Below the pieces are notes generated by a model. That model was given only the letters and a program-made list of their open reading frames with translations, made no database searches and was not told where the DNA came from. Below are positions 29,417-39,379 of a stretch of DNA of 64,000 nt, in pieces (the stretch's first letter is position 1; the number at the start of each line of letters is the position of its first letter). The stretch is from contig NZ_VMBH01000001.1 in assembly GCF_007559345.1 (NCBI RefSeq), positions 558,001 to 622,000 of the forward strand. The letters are read 5' to 3'. Origin of the DNA: Cardinium endosymbiont of Dermatophagoides farinae. Lineage in GTDB: Bacteria; Bacteroidota; Bacteroidia; Cytophagales; Amoebophilaceae. Both the position numbers and the translations under genes were made by a program.

Positions 29417-30073
29417 TTAATTTAAATCTAAGTTAATATTAATTAGAAAATTAAATAAAGCATTAAACTCCTGTATAGCTTTTACATCTTTAGGCTTTAT
29501 CTCAGTAATTGCTAGTCCTTTTGAAGATGCATTTGGAAACGACTTCCTGTTTCCTATGAAAATATCTATGAACTCCAACGTTTTATTCTCCTTAAGAAGG
29601 TTAGCAGCCTCACTATCATCTTGCCCACTAAAATCAGCCTTATTGATAAAAGAAAATGATTTTAACTTTGGGTTAATGATCCTCATTTCTTCTATTAGTG
29701 TGGATACTTTTTCTATTGTCCAAATATCAAATGATCTAGGAACAAATGGGACTAAGTAAATATCAGCAATGCTTATAGCAGCGCGTTAACTAGTAGTATC
29801 CCTACCACCTGTATCAATAATAATATGGTCATACTTTGATGCTAACTTTATTGTTTGATCACGAACTGTTCTATCTGATAACTGAATGGATGTATAATCC
29901 AAGTTATCTTTCATTGTTGCACTTCTAAAAACAGTAAAATCAGAGGCACTTTGTTGATCGTCTGCATCAATTAAAAGAATATCTTTGAATTTTCTGGCCA
30001 TTAAAACTGCTAAATTTGTAGAAATAGTAGATTTACCAGATCCTCCTTTAATACCACCTATTACATATATCAT
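29417..30073 (-). pseudogene. parA: ParA-family partition ATPase with in-frame stop
   Basis: Both halves lie in one frame. The first half starts MIYVIGGIKGGSGKST (deviant Walker A) with LLIDADDQQSASDF and a Walker B-like IIIDTGGRDTTS. A TAA at 29786-29788 stands where the family usually has Gln (CAA would give TTSQRAAISIAD). The rest reads on as YLVPFVPRSFDIWT and ends in a helical tail at 29417. The full protein would be about 218 residues, typical of small plasmid ParA. It supports a plasmid origin for the island. Confidence 0.82.
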
Positions 30074-30283
30074 TTTTACACTAATATAGATTTATTACAA
30101 TATATTTTATATGTCATAATAAACATTACTTAATATTATAGTGATACTTTTTTAGTATTACTTACATATCATTCTTAATGAGAATTAATCAAATATACAA
30201 TATTAATATCGCAATGGTATCAAGATTTACGTATTGCTAAATAAGCATATAAAGGGTGATCTCAGAAAAGGGAAAATAAAGCA

Positions 30284-30674
30284 CGTCGTACGTTTGTATT
30301 AAATAAGACTATCTTATTAAAGAGCTGGAATAAGGTCGCATTGCACCTGGTACTAGATACCGTCCTTAACGTTTAACCCCAGCTCTTTTCATCTTTAAAA
30401 CTGAATAGTTCGCTGGCCATTAAAAGCCCGTGTATGCGACGATAGTTCATAAGATGAATCAATTTTAATATAAACGTCTAATAATATGAAATATATAGGC
30501 ATCGATATAGCAAAAAGTAGTTTTGTAGCTGCTTTCCCTAAAGGTAAAGGCTATGCTACGGCTACGTATAATAACGACCGATCTGGCATTTTAACTTTTC
30601 TAACTAAACTTGATAAATTCTTAGATCACTGTGTTTTAGAGGCGACTGGCAATTATGGTGCTTTATTAGTAGAA
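30284..30674 (+). mobile_element. IS110-family element, copy 1, truncated by a Tn3 transposon
   Basis: Left end plus the transposase start at 30486 (MKYIGIDIAKSSFVAAF, the DEDD-type RuvC-like N terminus), cut after GNYGALLVE by the Tn3 end at 30675. The upstream leader, with AAAGAGCTGGAATAAGG and CCCAGCTCTTTTCATC pairing as an inverted repeat, is homologous to the copy at 36463-36662 in opposite orientation. Confidence 0.85.
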
Positions 30675-30738
30675 GGGTACTAGGCAAAATCGTTCGTAAA
30701 TGTACGCTAAGGCTTAAATCATTTAATCAAATTTTTAT

Positions 30739-33701
30739 TTATGATGTACTATCCGTATAGCAATACATTATCCCATCCGATAGGCTAATGTGCTCTAATA
30801 ATTTCAAATTTATTTTTTCAGCTTTAGGATTACATTCATCTATTACGCATTTAATTTCCTTTGCCTGCCAATAAATAATGCAAGCTAAGATCAATGTTAA
30901 ACAGCTACATGTATTTTTTTGTTCTTGAAAATCACGTGCTTTTATTTTACCCCTTTTACCATAAGCTACTTCTCTAGCAAGTTGATGTATTTGTTCACCT
31001 TTGAGTAACCCACGCCGCCGCTTTTTTCGTAATAATGGATCAGACATATAATAAAATATTCTCAGTTTTAATAATCCTCCAAGCTCACGATTGGCACGAT
31101 AGAAATGGTTTTTATTATTAAATGATACTAATCGTTTTAATGCCACTGATGCTGTAGCATGACCTCTCTCAATGGAGGCATAAAATTGTCCCATCCGGTC
31201 CCATTGACCAGTAATCCATTCGATATGAATTTTATGGTCACTAGATGAGAGTAGTGGTTTTAAGCTAGCATAGTCTTTTTTTTCATCAATGCGATAAATT
31301 TTTTGATGTTGCACACCTCTGATACGAGGTGAAAATGTTCGACCCAGTAAAGCGAAAGCTGCAAAGTTAATTTCTGTATAACCATGCGTATCTGTATAAT
31401 GCTCTTCTATAGCTAGATCACTTTCATTATAGAGTAAGCCATCTAATACATAAGCGGCATCTCGATCCGTACATTCAATAGGTGTACTATAAAAAGGTGC
31501 GTAATTATCTGCAACAAACGTGTAGAATTCTAATGCAAAATCACCAAATTTGGTACTATAGGTTTGATTCAATACTTTTTGTTTAAACTCATAACGCTGA
31601 CCGTCGCTACTTGATGTTTTACCGTAACCCCATGATTGTGTTACATCCAAATCAGAAATAGCTTTAACAATTTCGGCTAAGCTACTGCGTTGTGCTCCTT
31701 CTGTTAACTGCCAATCTGTGACACGTTTAATTTGTTCATAGCTGATTCCTGACGTTAATCGTGCCATTGTATAAGTTCCTATAAAGCAACCATGTGCCAT
31801 TATAGTGGCTAAAATTGAACAGATATCTTCTACAAGTCGTTGATTGTGTTTTACAGGCAACATGAAATGACAAGTAAAGTGTAAATCATTATCTACTTCT
31901 ATGAGCAATTCAGGTAATTTAACATGTCGCATATGATCTGCTAACCAACTTTTAAGTTATCTAAATCCAATTCATCTTCAGGGGTTAGCTCTGATGCAGC
32001 ATCAACTGATAATATCCATTTGTTATCTTTAACCTTTGCATAAGTATTTTCAGATTCTTTTGCTAAAAAGGTATCATATAAGCATTATTTAATCTCATTA
32101 TCAAATAGGAAGGAACATCTGTTGGGTTTTCTGGTAACTTTATACGCTTGAAAAAATCAGATCTAATTTTTATCCAATCATTATCAGACATAAAAAAATC
32201 ATCAAATTGACAAAAGCGTTTACTACCTTTAACAGATAAATTACCTGCTTTGATTTCATCTCTAACTCTAGTTAATAATGCACATTCCAAGCCTGTTTAT
32301 CAATATTGCCGCATGGAGCAACTAAGGTTCTAAGCTTTACAGGTACAAATCCCATTGGTGTGTCTTCTGGTAGTTTACGTTTGTTATTACTGTTTAAATC
32401 CCGCAAAATATCGATAGCTTCTAGTAAATCCGATGATATATTGCCTTCCTGTTGGAAATGAATATGGTTGAAGAGTGCTGGTGAGAATTGTCGAAGATAG
32501 TTGAATCTTTTAATAATCAGATTAAACACATGGCTATACTTACCTGTCAACCAAGATTCCGCATCATCTATTTGTGCAATTAAAATTTCTCGTGGTATCT
32601 TTTGAAAGACTTTTTTTCGTAATTCTTCGTCAGAAACTGTATCATCTAAGATAAGGTTGCTAATTACTTTTAAAATGGAAAGTGATCTTCTGATTTTTTT
32701 ACGCTTCTTACGCATCTCTTTAAAGAGTTCATTTTGTGCATAACTATAAACTTTGGTAATCAATTTGAAGTGCATATCTATAATATAATCAATCGTGTCA
32801 CGGTTGGTTTGCCATAAAAAGCAAACCAATATAGCATAGCGGTGTGAAGGTTTCATTTGTCGTAATCTGTGTGCTGAGCATCGACTGCAATATTTAGCTA
32901 GCGAACGCTGATAATTGTTGTTTAACCAGGACTGTTCTATCTCAAGTATTTTACTTTCTTGGATTAGTTCTAATTTTTGAATTAATGCCAGAATACCTTT
33001 GGGTGATGCTTTAGCCAGTGGGCATTTTAATTGTTGTAGTTTAGAAGTTTTGCCTTCGTCTACTGAGATGATACTATCTAAGCTTTCGATCATTTTTTCA
33101 TCGAGCTGTGAATAGATTTTTGAGAAAATAAATTGTCGTGCTTTTTCACGCTGAGTAACAATAATTCGCTCTAAAGTGTCCCTAGCGGGCTGCAAAAAAC
33201 GACGCTCTTTTAAAAATTGTTCAGCACGCACAAGTAATATTCCTGATTATTCAACCCTGGAAGATTCTTTAAATAAAAATGATTTAATAGTTCAATAGCT
33301 TGATGATCAAACCGAATTAAATTCAAATAAATTCTAATTTGTTCCTGATGTTCAGCAATAGTTTCTCTTCTTTTTTTATAAGATATAATTTCAAGTTCAT
33401 CAATATTGAGTTGTAAGCTGGCAAAGTTTAGCACCTCTGGTATGATTTCAAATGGTTTTTGCTTAGGAAAATAGTTGGCCAATTTGACAAAAATAACTTG
33501 ATAAGCAAAACCAAGTTTATTATAATTTCTTCGACATTGATTAACGCGTTTTATATCTTGAGATGTTAGCGTACCTAGTTCTACTAATTGAAGATGAGAG
33601 TAATTAGTAATTACCATAAATACTTTTTTAATTTTATCACTTCTTGACTTCGTGATCCACTTAATAAAACGAACTATCAAAAAAATATCTTTAAGAAACA
33701 A
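30739..33701 (-). pseudogene. tnpA: Tn3-family transposase TnpA, four fragments
   Basis: Fragments 33210-33701, 32272-33231, 32063-32290 and 30739-31932 follow the order of a Tn3 TnpA. Typical blocks are seen: NKLGFAYQVIF near the N terminus, RYAILVCFLW, the DDE region YGKTSSSDGQR, VLDGLLYNESDLAIEEHYTDT and HGYTEINFAAF. At least three frameshifts separate the pieces, for example near 31945 between NLKV and WLADHM. The gene cannot make a full protein as read. AT-rich codon use fits this genome, unlike the second Tn3 at 43500. Confidence 0.88.
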
Positions 33702-33777
33702 TAATATATTTTCAGCTCAATACCTGTTATATTTCGCTCTTTATGAATGAATAAATGATGCTATAAATAACGAATTT

Positions 33778-33807
33778 AATTCGTAAATTTTAATACTTTA
33801 CGAACTT
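33778..33807. other. Tyrosine-recombinase core site
   Basis: Arms AATTCGTAAA (33778-33787) and TTTACGAACTT (33797-33807) are inverted copies separated by a 9-nt spacer, just upstream of the recombinase gene. This is the layout of a Cre/Xer/TnpI-like crossover site. A further overlapping palindrome ACGAATTTAATTCGT lies at 33770-33784. Confidence 0.6.
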
Positions 33808-34338
33808 AAAACCAAAATCATAAAATGGCCTATCAATATGTAAGAGAACCTTTACGATTTGAAGAAGCGGATCGACTATGTCAGGCTTGTGAAACTGTGC
33901 AAGAAAAATTAATCGTGTGGACTTTATTAGATACAGGGTTAAGGGTATCCGAATTATGTGGGCTTACTACACAGCAAATCCTATGGCAACAAAAGGCGAT
34001 GCGTATTTCTGGTAAAGGTGGGCCTTATGGGAAAAAATCTAAAAAACGTGTGGTACCTATGTCTAAGCGGGTTCAAACATTACTTGAGCATTATTTCGCG
34101 ATTAATAATTCCTGGCCTATTGGCGTAAGGTAAGTGCAAAAAATCATTAAACAGATTGCTAACAGAGCAAAAATAGCACAAGAAGTTCCCCGCATGTCCT
34201 GCGTCATACATTTGCCACTTTAGCACTACAAAAAGGAATATCTTTGGCATCAGTACAAAAAATACTTGGACGAACTATGTTAATAAACAAATTTTTTGTG
34301 ACAAAAATCTTTTATCTTTAAGGTCCGTCTTGATTGGG

Positions 34339-34384
34339 ATGTGGACTTATGGATAACTTGATCAAGTTATCCATAAGTCCACAT
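34339..34384. repeat. Perfect 46-bp palindrome
   Basis: It starts ATGTGGACTTATGG and is an exact reverse complement of itself, with centre TTGATCAA. It lies in the untranslated end of the IS110 copy 2 insertion. It could form a cruciform or a strong hairpin in RNA. Confidence 0.85.
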
Positions 34385-35113
34385 TATAACTATTATAATT
34401 CTAATTTAATTTAAATTGATAATCAAGATAGATTTATAATCTATTCAGTTATGAAATATCATATTGCCTATCCATTCAATACTAAGGATTTACCTTAAGT
34501 TTAGATAGATGACCATCTACATAAAAAGTATTGTCTCTTATGATAGCAAATATTTGTCTAATCAGTTTATTGGCCACAGCAATAAGGGCTACCTTGCTAG
34601 GTTTTCCCCTTTCCTTTAACCTTTCATAGAATGCTTTACAGGCTTTATTAAAACGTATAGCAGGCCAAGAAGCCATATAAAGCAAAGAACGTAACCCAGG
34701 ATTCCCATGACGATTAATATACCCTTTTTTTCTTATTGATGTACCTGAATGCTCATAAACAGGTGCCAGGCCGACGTACTTGGAGAACTGTTTAGCACTT
34801 TGGAAGTGTTTACCACCACCAGTGGAAACGATAAGTTCCATAGTCGTTCTATCGCCAATCCCTTTAATAGAACTAATTCGTTTATAGATCTCTTTATAGT
34901 GTTCCTGCGTAATAGAAAGCATTGCTTTCTCTAAAATATAGCTATTTGTTCTTCCTGATAGGATATAGTTGACTTGAGCATGGTTAAGGATGCATCATCT
35001 GGTTTAGGCAACACACTAAAAGACTCCAGCAAATTATAAGACATCGTAAGTTGTTTCTTGAGCTGAGTAAAAAGTGTTTTTTGTTGATTTAAAACCTCAA
35101 TTCGGTATTTTAT

Positions 35114-36061
35114 TTATTGTAAATCAGCCATATATATATTAGTTATAGAAGGTTTTTTCTCTTTTAGGTCATAAGCCGCAATTCCAGCTATCAAATTCAC
35201 AAGAAAATTAGGGATACTTCTATGTCTGGAATGTTCTATCTGGCTAATATTTTTAAGCTGATCTATAATGGTTTCAATTATCGAGCGTTTTCTTATCATC
35301 AATTTGTCCCAGGGTGGCATAAAAGCATTTTTCATATTTTTTCTGATTTGGGTAATCAGTTGCATGCCTTTATCCATTAGTTTCTCAAATAAATCTTTAC
35401 TCAAGTACCCTTTATCACTGAATACTTTACCGAGCAAATTTCTACATAAATTCCTTACAGGAAACCTATCATTAACCTTACCTGTTGTGAGTTAAAAATT
35501 CATAATTTCTCCTAAATCGTTGACTATCAAATGTAATTTGATGCCAAAAAACCAACCGGTGCTGGTTTTACCTTTAGTAGCAATTGATTTAAAAACCTTA
35601 TTAGAATGGGCTCTTTTGATATTACAAACTTTGATAGCCGTAGCATCCATAAAGTAACAGCCTGTTTTGGTTTTAGAAAGGCTTTGTGTAAAAAAGTAAA
35701 AGGGAATCAAGGTTCTTTGGACCAGTTCTATAAACCTATTGTAGCTTACTAACTTGCCAAATTCACTAGTATGAAATTGCTGTAAATGAAGATAATAAGC
35801 CTTAAAATTTCTAAAGCCAATTATATGAAAGGCAATGAGTATGGTCATTATTTCACTTAAACTTAATGAACATATTCTAGTGGGTTTTCTTGTAGAATTG
35901 GTTAACAGTTGTTTTTCCATATAAGGCATAAATTTTTTGAGAAACTCGTTAACAGCGTAGTATATTTCTACTAATTTTGATACATTCATAACTGGCTCCT
36001 TTGTTAATTTGGTTGCAAACTTGATCTCCAAATTTAAAACACAAAGGAGCTCTTTTAACAT
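35114..36061 (-). pseudogene. IS982-family transposase, frameshifted
   Basis: The first frame (35492-36061) has LSLSEIMTILIAFHIIGFRNFK, the catalytic YFMDATAIKVCN and FGIKLHLIVNDLGEI. The second (35114-35437) has [16 protein letters not shown] and the Glu-containing [13 protein letters not shown]. The order matches IS982 transposases. The reading frame breaks between 35437 and 35492. It is inserted within IS110 copy 2; I could not define its inverted repeats with certainty. Confidence 0.82.
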
Positions 36062-36758
36062 CTTATTGGACTGGATAATCCCGAATTCACGTTTAAAGCC
36101 TGTATACTTTCTAAAGGCATTGTGCAGGGCTTAGGTTCCATCTTTGAGCCATACAGCGCAATAAGTTTGGCATCTACCTTATCTGTTTTTGTCGTATACT
36201 GCATTACACGAGAAAAATGCTTGATTTGCTTAGGGTTAACAACTGATACAGATACCTCAGATTCTAGCAGCATCTTTACTAATAAAGCACCATAGTTGCC
36301 AGTGGCTTCTAAAACACAGTGATGAAATAATTTATCAAGTTGAGCCAAAAATAGGGCAATGCCATCTGGATCATTTGTATAGATAGCCGTAGTATAGCCT
36401 TCACCTTGAGGACAAGCCGCTACAAAACTACTTTTTGCTATATCGATGCCTATATATTTCATAGTATTAGATGTTTGTATTAAATTGATTCATCTTGTGA
36501 ACTATCGTCGCATACACGGGCTTGAATGGCCAGCGAACTATTCAGTTTTTAAGATGAAAAGAGCTGGGGGCGGAACGTCCAAAGCGGTATCTACTACCAA
36601 CATGATAGCTGCCTTATTCCAGCTCTTTAATAAGATTATCTTATTAATATAAACGTACGACATGATAGGTTAATGACCACCGCAATCTATCTCAATTTTA
36701 CAGACGCACATGTTATGGAAGAATATGCTGATAAGTGGTAAGCGCTTAGCGTGTATTT

Positions 36759-37443
36759 GTGTGTCCAGAGAGACTAGTATGTACCAGTAGGTGCAGGTGC
36801 AAATGATCAGGCCGCAGCGCAAGCGAACACACGGATAGCCTCGAAAGCTAATAACTCTGAGGGCCGAACTAACGAATACACAGTGAAGGCAACATGTTAA
36901 GTCGAAAACTAACTGAAACGACTTAATACCTCGGCGGGGTGTTAGTGGCAGCATGATCATAAGGATATACTGAGTGACTGGAGAAGTCCTCCTCATCCCA
37001 GGAAGAAAACTCCTGGAGCAGGATAGGCTCTATAACTGGCAACACCAGGAAATGAGCTGAAAGATGAAGATGATGGCGGATGGGTTCGTACTAGCAAAGA
37101 AGCAGTGTAATAGCTGCGGAGCAAAGGGACCCTACTGATAACATTGCTCCGACAAAAAGGGAGGTAAGGGTATGATGATAAAAAAACGCCCATAATATTA
37201 CAGGACCTGAGAAGGAGGATATATATCAAAGCTAAAGCTTACAAGTCGTGGCTTAAAGCAAGGTTTCTATAGTTCAAGGTGGAGTAAGACTTATTCTGAA
37301 AGCAAAACTATTAGATAGGCCATAGGTAATGATAAGAAGTTGTCAGGAAAGCGTAGTACGGGAAATCTGTATGCTGCGTTTGACGAGGCGGGCAATGGAA
37401 ACGGGGATAACACCACCGCGCCCGCGCCATTGCTCGACCCTAC
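36759..37443 (+). ncRNA. ORF-less group II intron (685 nt)
   Basis: The 5' end is GTGTGTCCAGAG (GUGYG-type boundary). Domain V-like sequence at about 37350-37395 has AGCGTAGTACGGGAAATCTG then TATGCTGCGTTTGA, and the 3' end is GCTCGACCCTAC. No reverse transcriptase frame is present, so splicing or mobility would need a maturase from elsewhere. It interrupts the right TIR of Tn3 element 2. Removing 36759-37443 joins CTTAGCGTGTATTT to ACGAACGATTTTGC, matching the left TIR. Base composition is richer in GC than the neighbourhood. Confidence 0.85.
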
Positions 37444-37632
37444 ACGAACGATTTTGCTTAATACCCTTATAATAAGCTTTGACTTTTTAGGGTATAGTCA
37501 AATGATAGAATATTGCTATCTATTAAGCATATATAGAAATAAAACAAAGTTCTGCCATTGACTAACAAGTCCAATGAATTAATTAATTTCGTTAGTCAAG
37601 GAAAAATATATTTTAAGACTCTAACAGAGTAA

Positions 37633-38439
37633 TCATGGTAGTTGAATATTAATATTGGTACCTTGTAAACGGATGTTTACCATATACTGATCAAGATTAT
37701 TAACTTCATTACGGATTTCTATAGCAGCATCTTTAGCTGTACGAGCAAACCCATTAGCGTCAGTAATATTATTTTTAACATTTGTAAACATAGTATTACA
37801 ATTTGTAACATTAGCACCAGTATAGTTAACATTATTAAAAATCTGCTGATTTAATTGGCGTACCGTTCTACGAGCAGCGTCACGTCGATTACGGGCGTTG
37901 CGCACAGCAGCTTGAGCTCTATTAGCAGCGGCTTGAGCTTGATCAAGAGCATTTTTGGCCTGTTGCCTAATATTGTTAGCTTGATTCAAAGCATCTAAGA
38001 TAGGCTGATCACCAGGTAATACCGCTGCACCTTGTACGTTAGATTGAACAGCTGCTACACGAGTCTGAGCACTTGCAGCAAAAGTTGCGATACGGCCCAA
38101 AATGCTGACAACCCTATCATACAAAAGCTTAGCCTTATCAAAATCAATTTCAGCAAGCTGTCCATGATGATGAGCCCAATCATAAGTTTGATTAACACAA
38201 TCACGCATGGCCATAAAAGAGTTTCGTAACTCAATATTGTAACCATTAAGACCTTGATTAGTAGCTCCATTTAAAGCGTTATATCTTAATGTAAGCGTAT
38301 CATATGTCTGATTATACAAATCCGGTCCTGGTGGATCAGCTGGGTTCAACATTCCCATTAACGAGATTGGTATAAAAATGTAAAACAAAAACTTTGAAAA
38401 AAACAATGTTAAACTTTTAATATTAGGTGTATACGTCAT
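37633..38439 (-). CDS. Secreted helical coiled-coil protein, unknown
   Basis: A 268-residue protein with an N-terminal hydrophobic segment (LTLFFSKFLFYIFIPISLMGML) that could be a signal peptide. The centre (about 140-200) is Ala/Gln/Arg-rich with repeated QAxxxAxxAxxAxR heptads (IRQQAKNALDQAQAAANRAQ), a strong coiled-coil or apolipoprotein-like pattern, followed by an Asn-rich tail. No family recognised. It is intact, next to another helical lipoprotein gene at 38589; both may be surface or secreted proteins of the symbiont. Confidence 0.6.
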   Translation of the reverse strand: MTYTPNIKSLTLFFSKFLFYIFIPISLMGMLNPADPPGPDLYNQTYDTLTLRYNALNGATNQGLNGYNIELRNSFMAMRDCVNQTYDWAHHHGQLAEIDFDKAKLLYDRVVSILGRIATFAASAQTRVAAVQSNVQGAAVLPGDQPILDALNQANNIRQQAKNALDQAQAAANRAQAAVRNARNRRDAARRTVRQLNQQIFNNVNYTGANVTNCNTMFTNVKNNITDANGFARTAKDAAIEIRNEVNNLDQYMVNIRLQGTNINIQLP

Positions 38440-38588
38440 TAGGATTAATTATTAAATAATACATATAATATAAAGACCCAAAAAAAATAAATTTAGATTA
38501 GGTAAACTTAATACTTAACTAAACTGATACTTACTAGGAAATATCCTCCATCTCCTAAATCCAGTCTAGTAGCCCTGTCTTTACCATC

Positions 38589-39227
38589 TCAATCTTTACC
38601 CTTCGTGCATGCTGAAGATGAGGTATCTCCTCCTGCCAACTCTAGGCTCCTCCTTTCTGCATCATCTGCAATTTTACGCTTCATCTCTAATGAATTCTTA
38701 GCACATTCAAGAGCTTCTTTTGCATGATCAAGAGCCTCTTGTTTACTAATGCAAATCTCCTCTGCAATAGAAACAGCTTCCTTCATGCCTCCGAGAGAGT
38801 CTTCCATCATCTTATGATATAAAGTACCACCTCCTGCCAATTCCAAGTTCCCCCTTTCTGCATCATCTGCAATTTTACGCTTCATCTCTAATGAATTCTT
38901 AGCACATTCAAGAGCTTCTTTTGCATGATCAAGAGCCTCTTGTTTACTAATGCAAATCTCCTCTGCAATAGAAACAGCTTCCTTCATGCCCCCGAGAGAG
39001 TCTTCCATCATCTTATGACAGTCTATAGAACCATATGTAACAATTTCAGTGGAACTACTTCCTGCTTTAGAGTCCCCATACAAATCACCTATTTTTCTAC
39101 ATTTCTCCTTGCTCTCTTCCTTTCTATCACCACCACCATCCATATAACTTGGATTCTCTATTTTGTTACACCCTGTTATTCCTATCATATACAAGAATAG
39201 CATAATTTTAAATTTCTTTGTGTTCAT
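38589..39227 (-). CDS. Lipoprotein with a 67-residue tandem repeat
   Basis: A 212-residue lipoprotein (lipobox IGITGC). It contains two almost identical 67-residue helical units starting HKMMEDSLGGMKEA and ending with AERGNLELAGG or AERRSLELAGG. At DNA level the period is 201 bp, in frame, at about 38620-39021. Each unit is Glu/Lys/Ala-rich and predicted helical. Nearly identical copies suggest a recent duplication and a copy number that can change by recombination. No known family. Confidence 0.65.
   Translation of the reverse strand: MNTKKFKIMLFLYMIGITGCNKIENPSYMDGGGDRKEESKEKCRKIGDLYGDSKAGSSSTEIVTYGSIDCHKMMEDSLGGMKEAVSIAEEICISKQEALDHAKEALECAKNSLEMKRKIADDAERGNLELAGGGTLYHKMMEDSLGGMKEAVSIAEEICISKQEALDHAKEALECAKNSLEMKRKIADDAERRSLELAGGDTSSSACTKGKD
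38620..39021. repeat. Two tandem copies of a 201-bp repeat
   Basis: Two adjacent in-frame copies inside the lipoprotein gene. They are nearly identical, with differences confined mostly to the last few codons of each unit. Confidence 0.8.
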
Positions 39228-39379
39228 TTTGTTTTTTTTAGTTTAAAATTAAAACTAATCGCGTTATTATTACAATTTTACCATTCAAGTAACATTAAAG
39301 GCTAATTTTACAAAAAATTCACAAAATCTGCAAATAATTACAGATATATACCACTTCCCAAAAATTAAACATTTATCTT

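Larger units (their letters stand above)
34285..36669 (-). mobile_element. IS110-family element, copy 2, itself split by IS982
   Basis: Transposase N-terminal part at 36055-36462 (MKYIGIDIAKSSFVAAC, NPKQIKHFSRVMQYTTKTDKVDAKLIALYG) and C-terminal Transposase_20 part at 34482-35110 (IKGIGDRTTMELIVSTGG, KYVGLAPVYEHSGTSI). An IS982 gene lies between them. The C-terminal part has one more lesion at about 34930, where one T added to a T4 run restores AIFLEKAMLSI. It is inserted in the tyrosine recombinase gene with TTAAT repeats at both ends. Confidence 0.8.
33825..36741 (+). pseudogene. Tyrosine recombinase (TnpI-like resolvase), interrupted
   Basis: The first part (33825-34284) has LLDTGLRVSELCGLT (catalytic Arg) and, after lesions, HVLRHTFATLALQKGISLASVQKILGR (HxxR box). 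The last part (36675-36741) reads TTAIYLNFTDAHVMEEYADKW then stop, with the nucleophile Tyr. Between them is an IS110 insertion bounded by TTAAT repeats (34280-34284, 36670-36674); removing it restores LGRTMLMTTAIYLNF. An in-frame TAA (34131-34133) and a one-base loss near 34192 also break it. Its role would be cointegrate resolution for the Tn3. Confidence 0.83.
30675..37466. mobile_element. Tn3-family transposon 2 (decayed, with nested insertions)
   Basis: The left TIR at 30675-30711 begins GGGTACTAGGC and ends TGTACGCTAAG, the typical Tn3 inner end. The right TIR is found in two halves, 36745-36758 (CTTAGCGTGTATTT) and 37444-37466 (ACGAACGATTTTGC...TACCC), separated by a group II intron. 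The cargo is a broken tnpA, a tyrosine recombinase with its core site, and IS110 and IS982 insertions. Flanking 5-mers (TAGAA, TTATA) do not match, so one side has rearranged. Confidence 0.82.

Noticed and set aside
36670-37229. Two minus-strand frames over the group II intron
   Set aside because: The DNA is explained by structured intron RNA on the plus strand; the frames match no family.
38620-39021. CRISPR-like array
   Set aside because: Only two long coding repeats and no spacers; it is a protein repeat.
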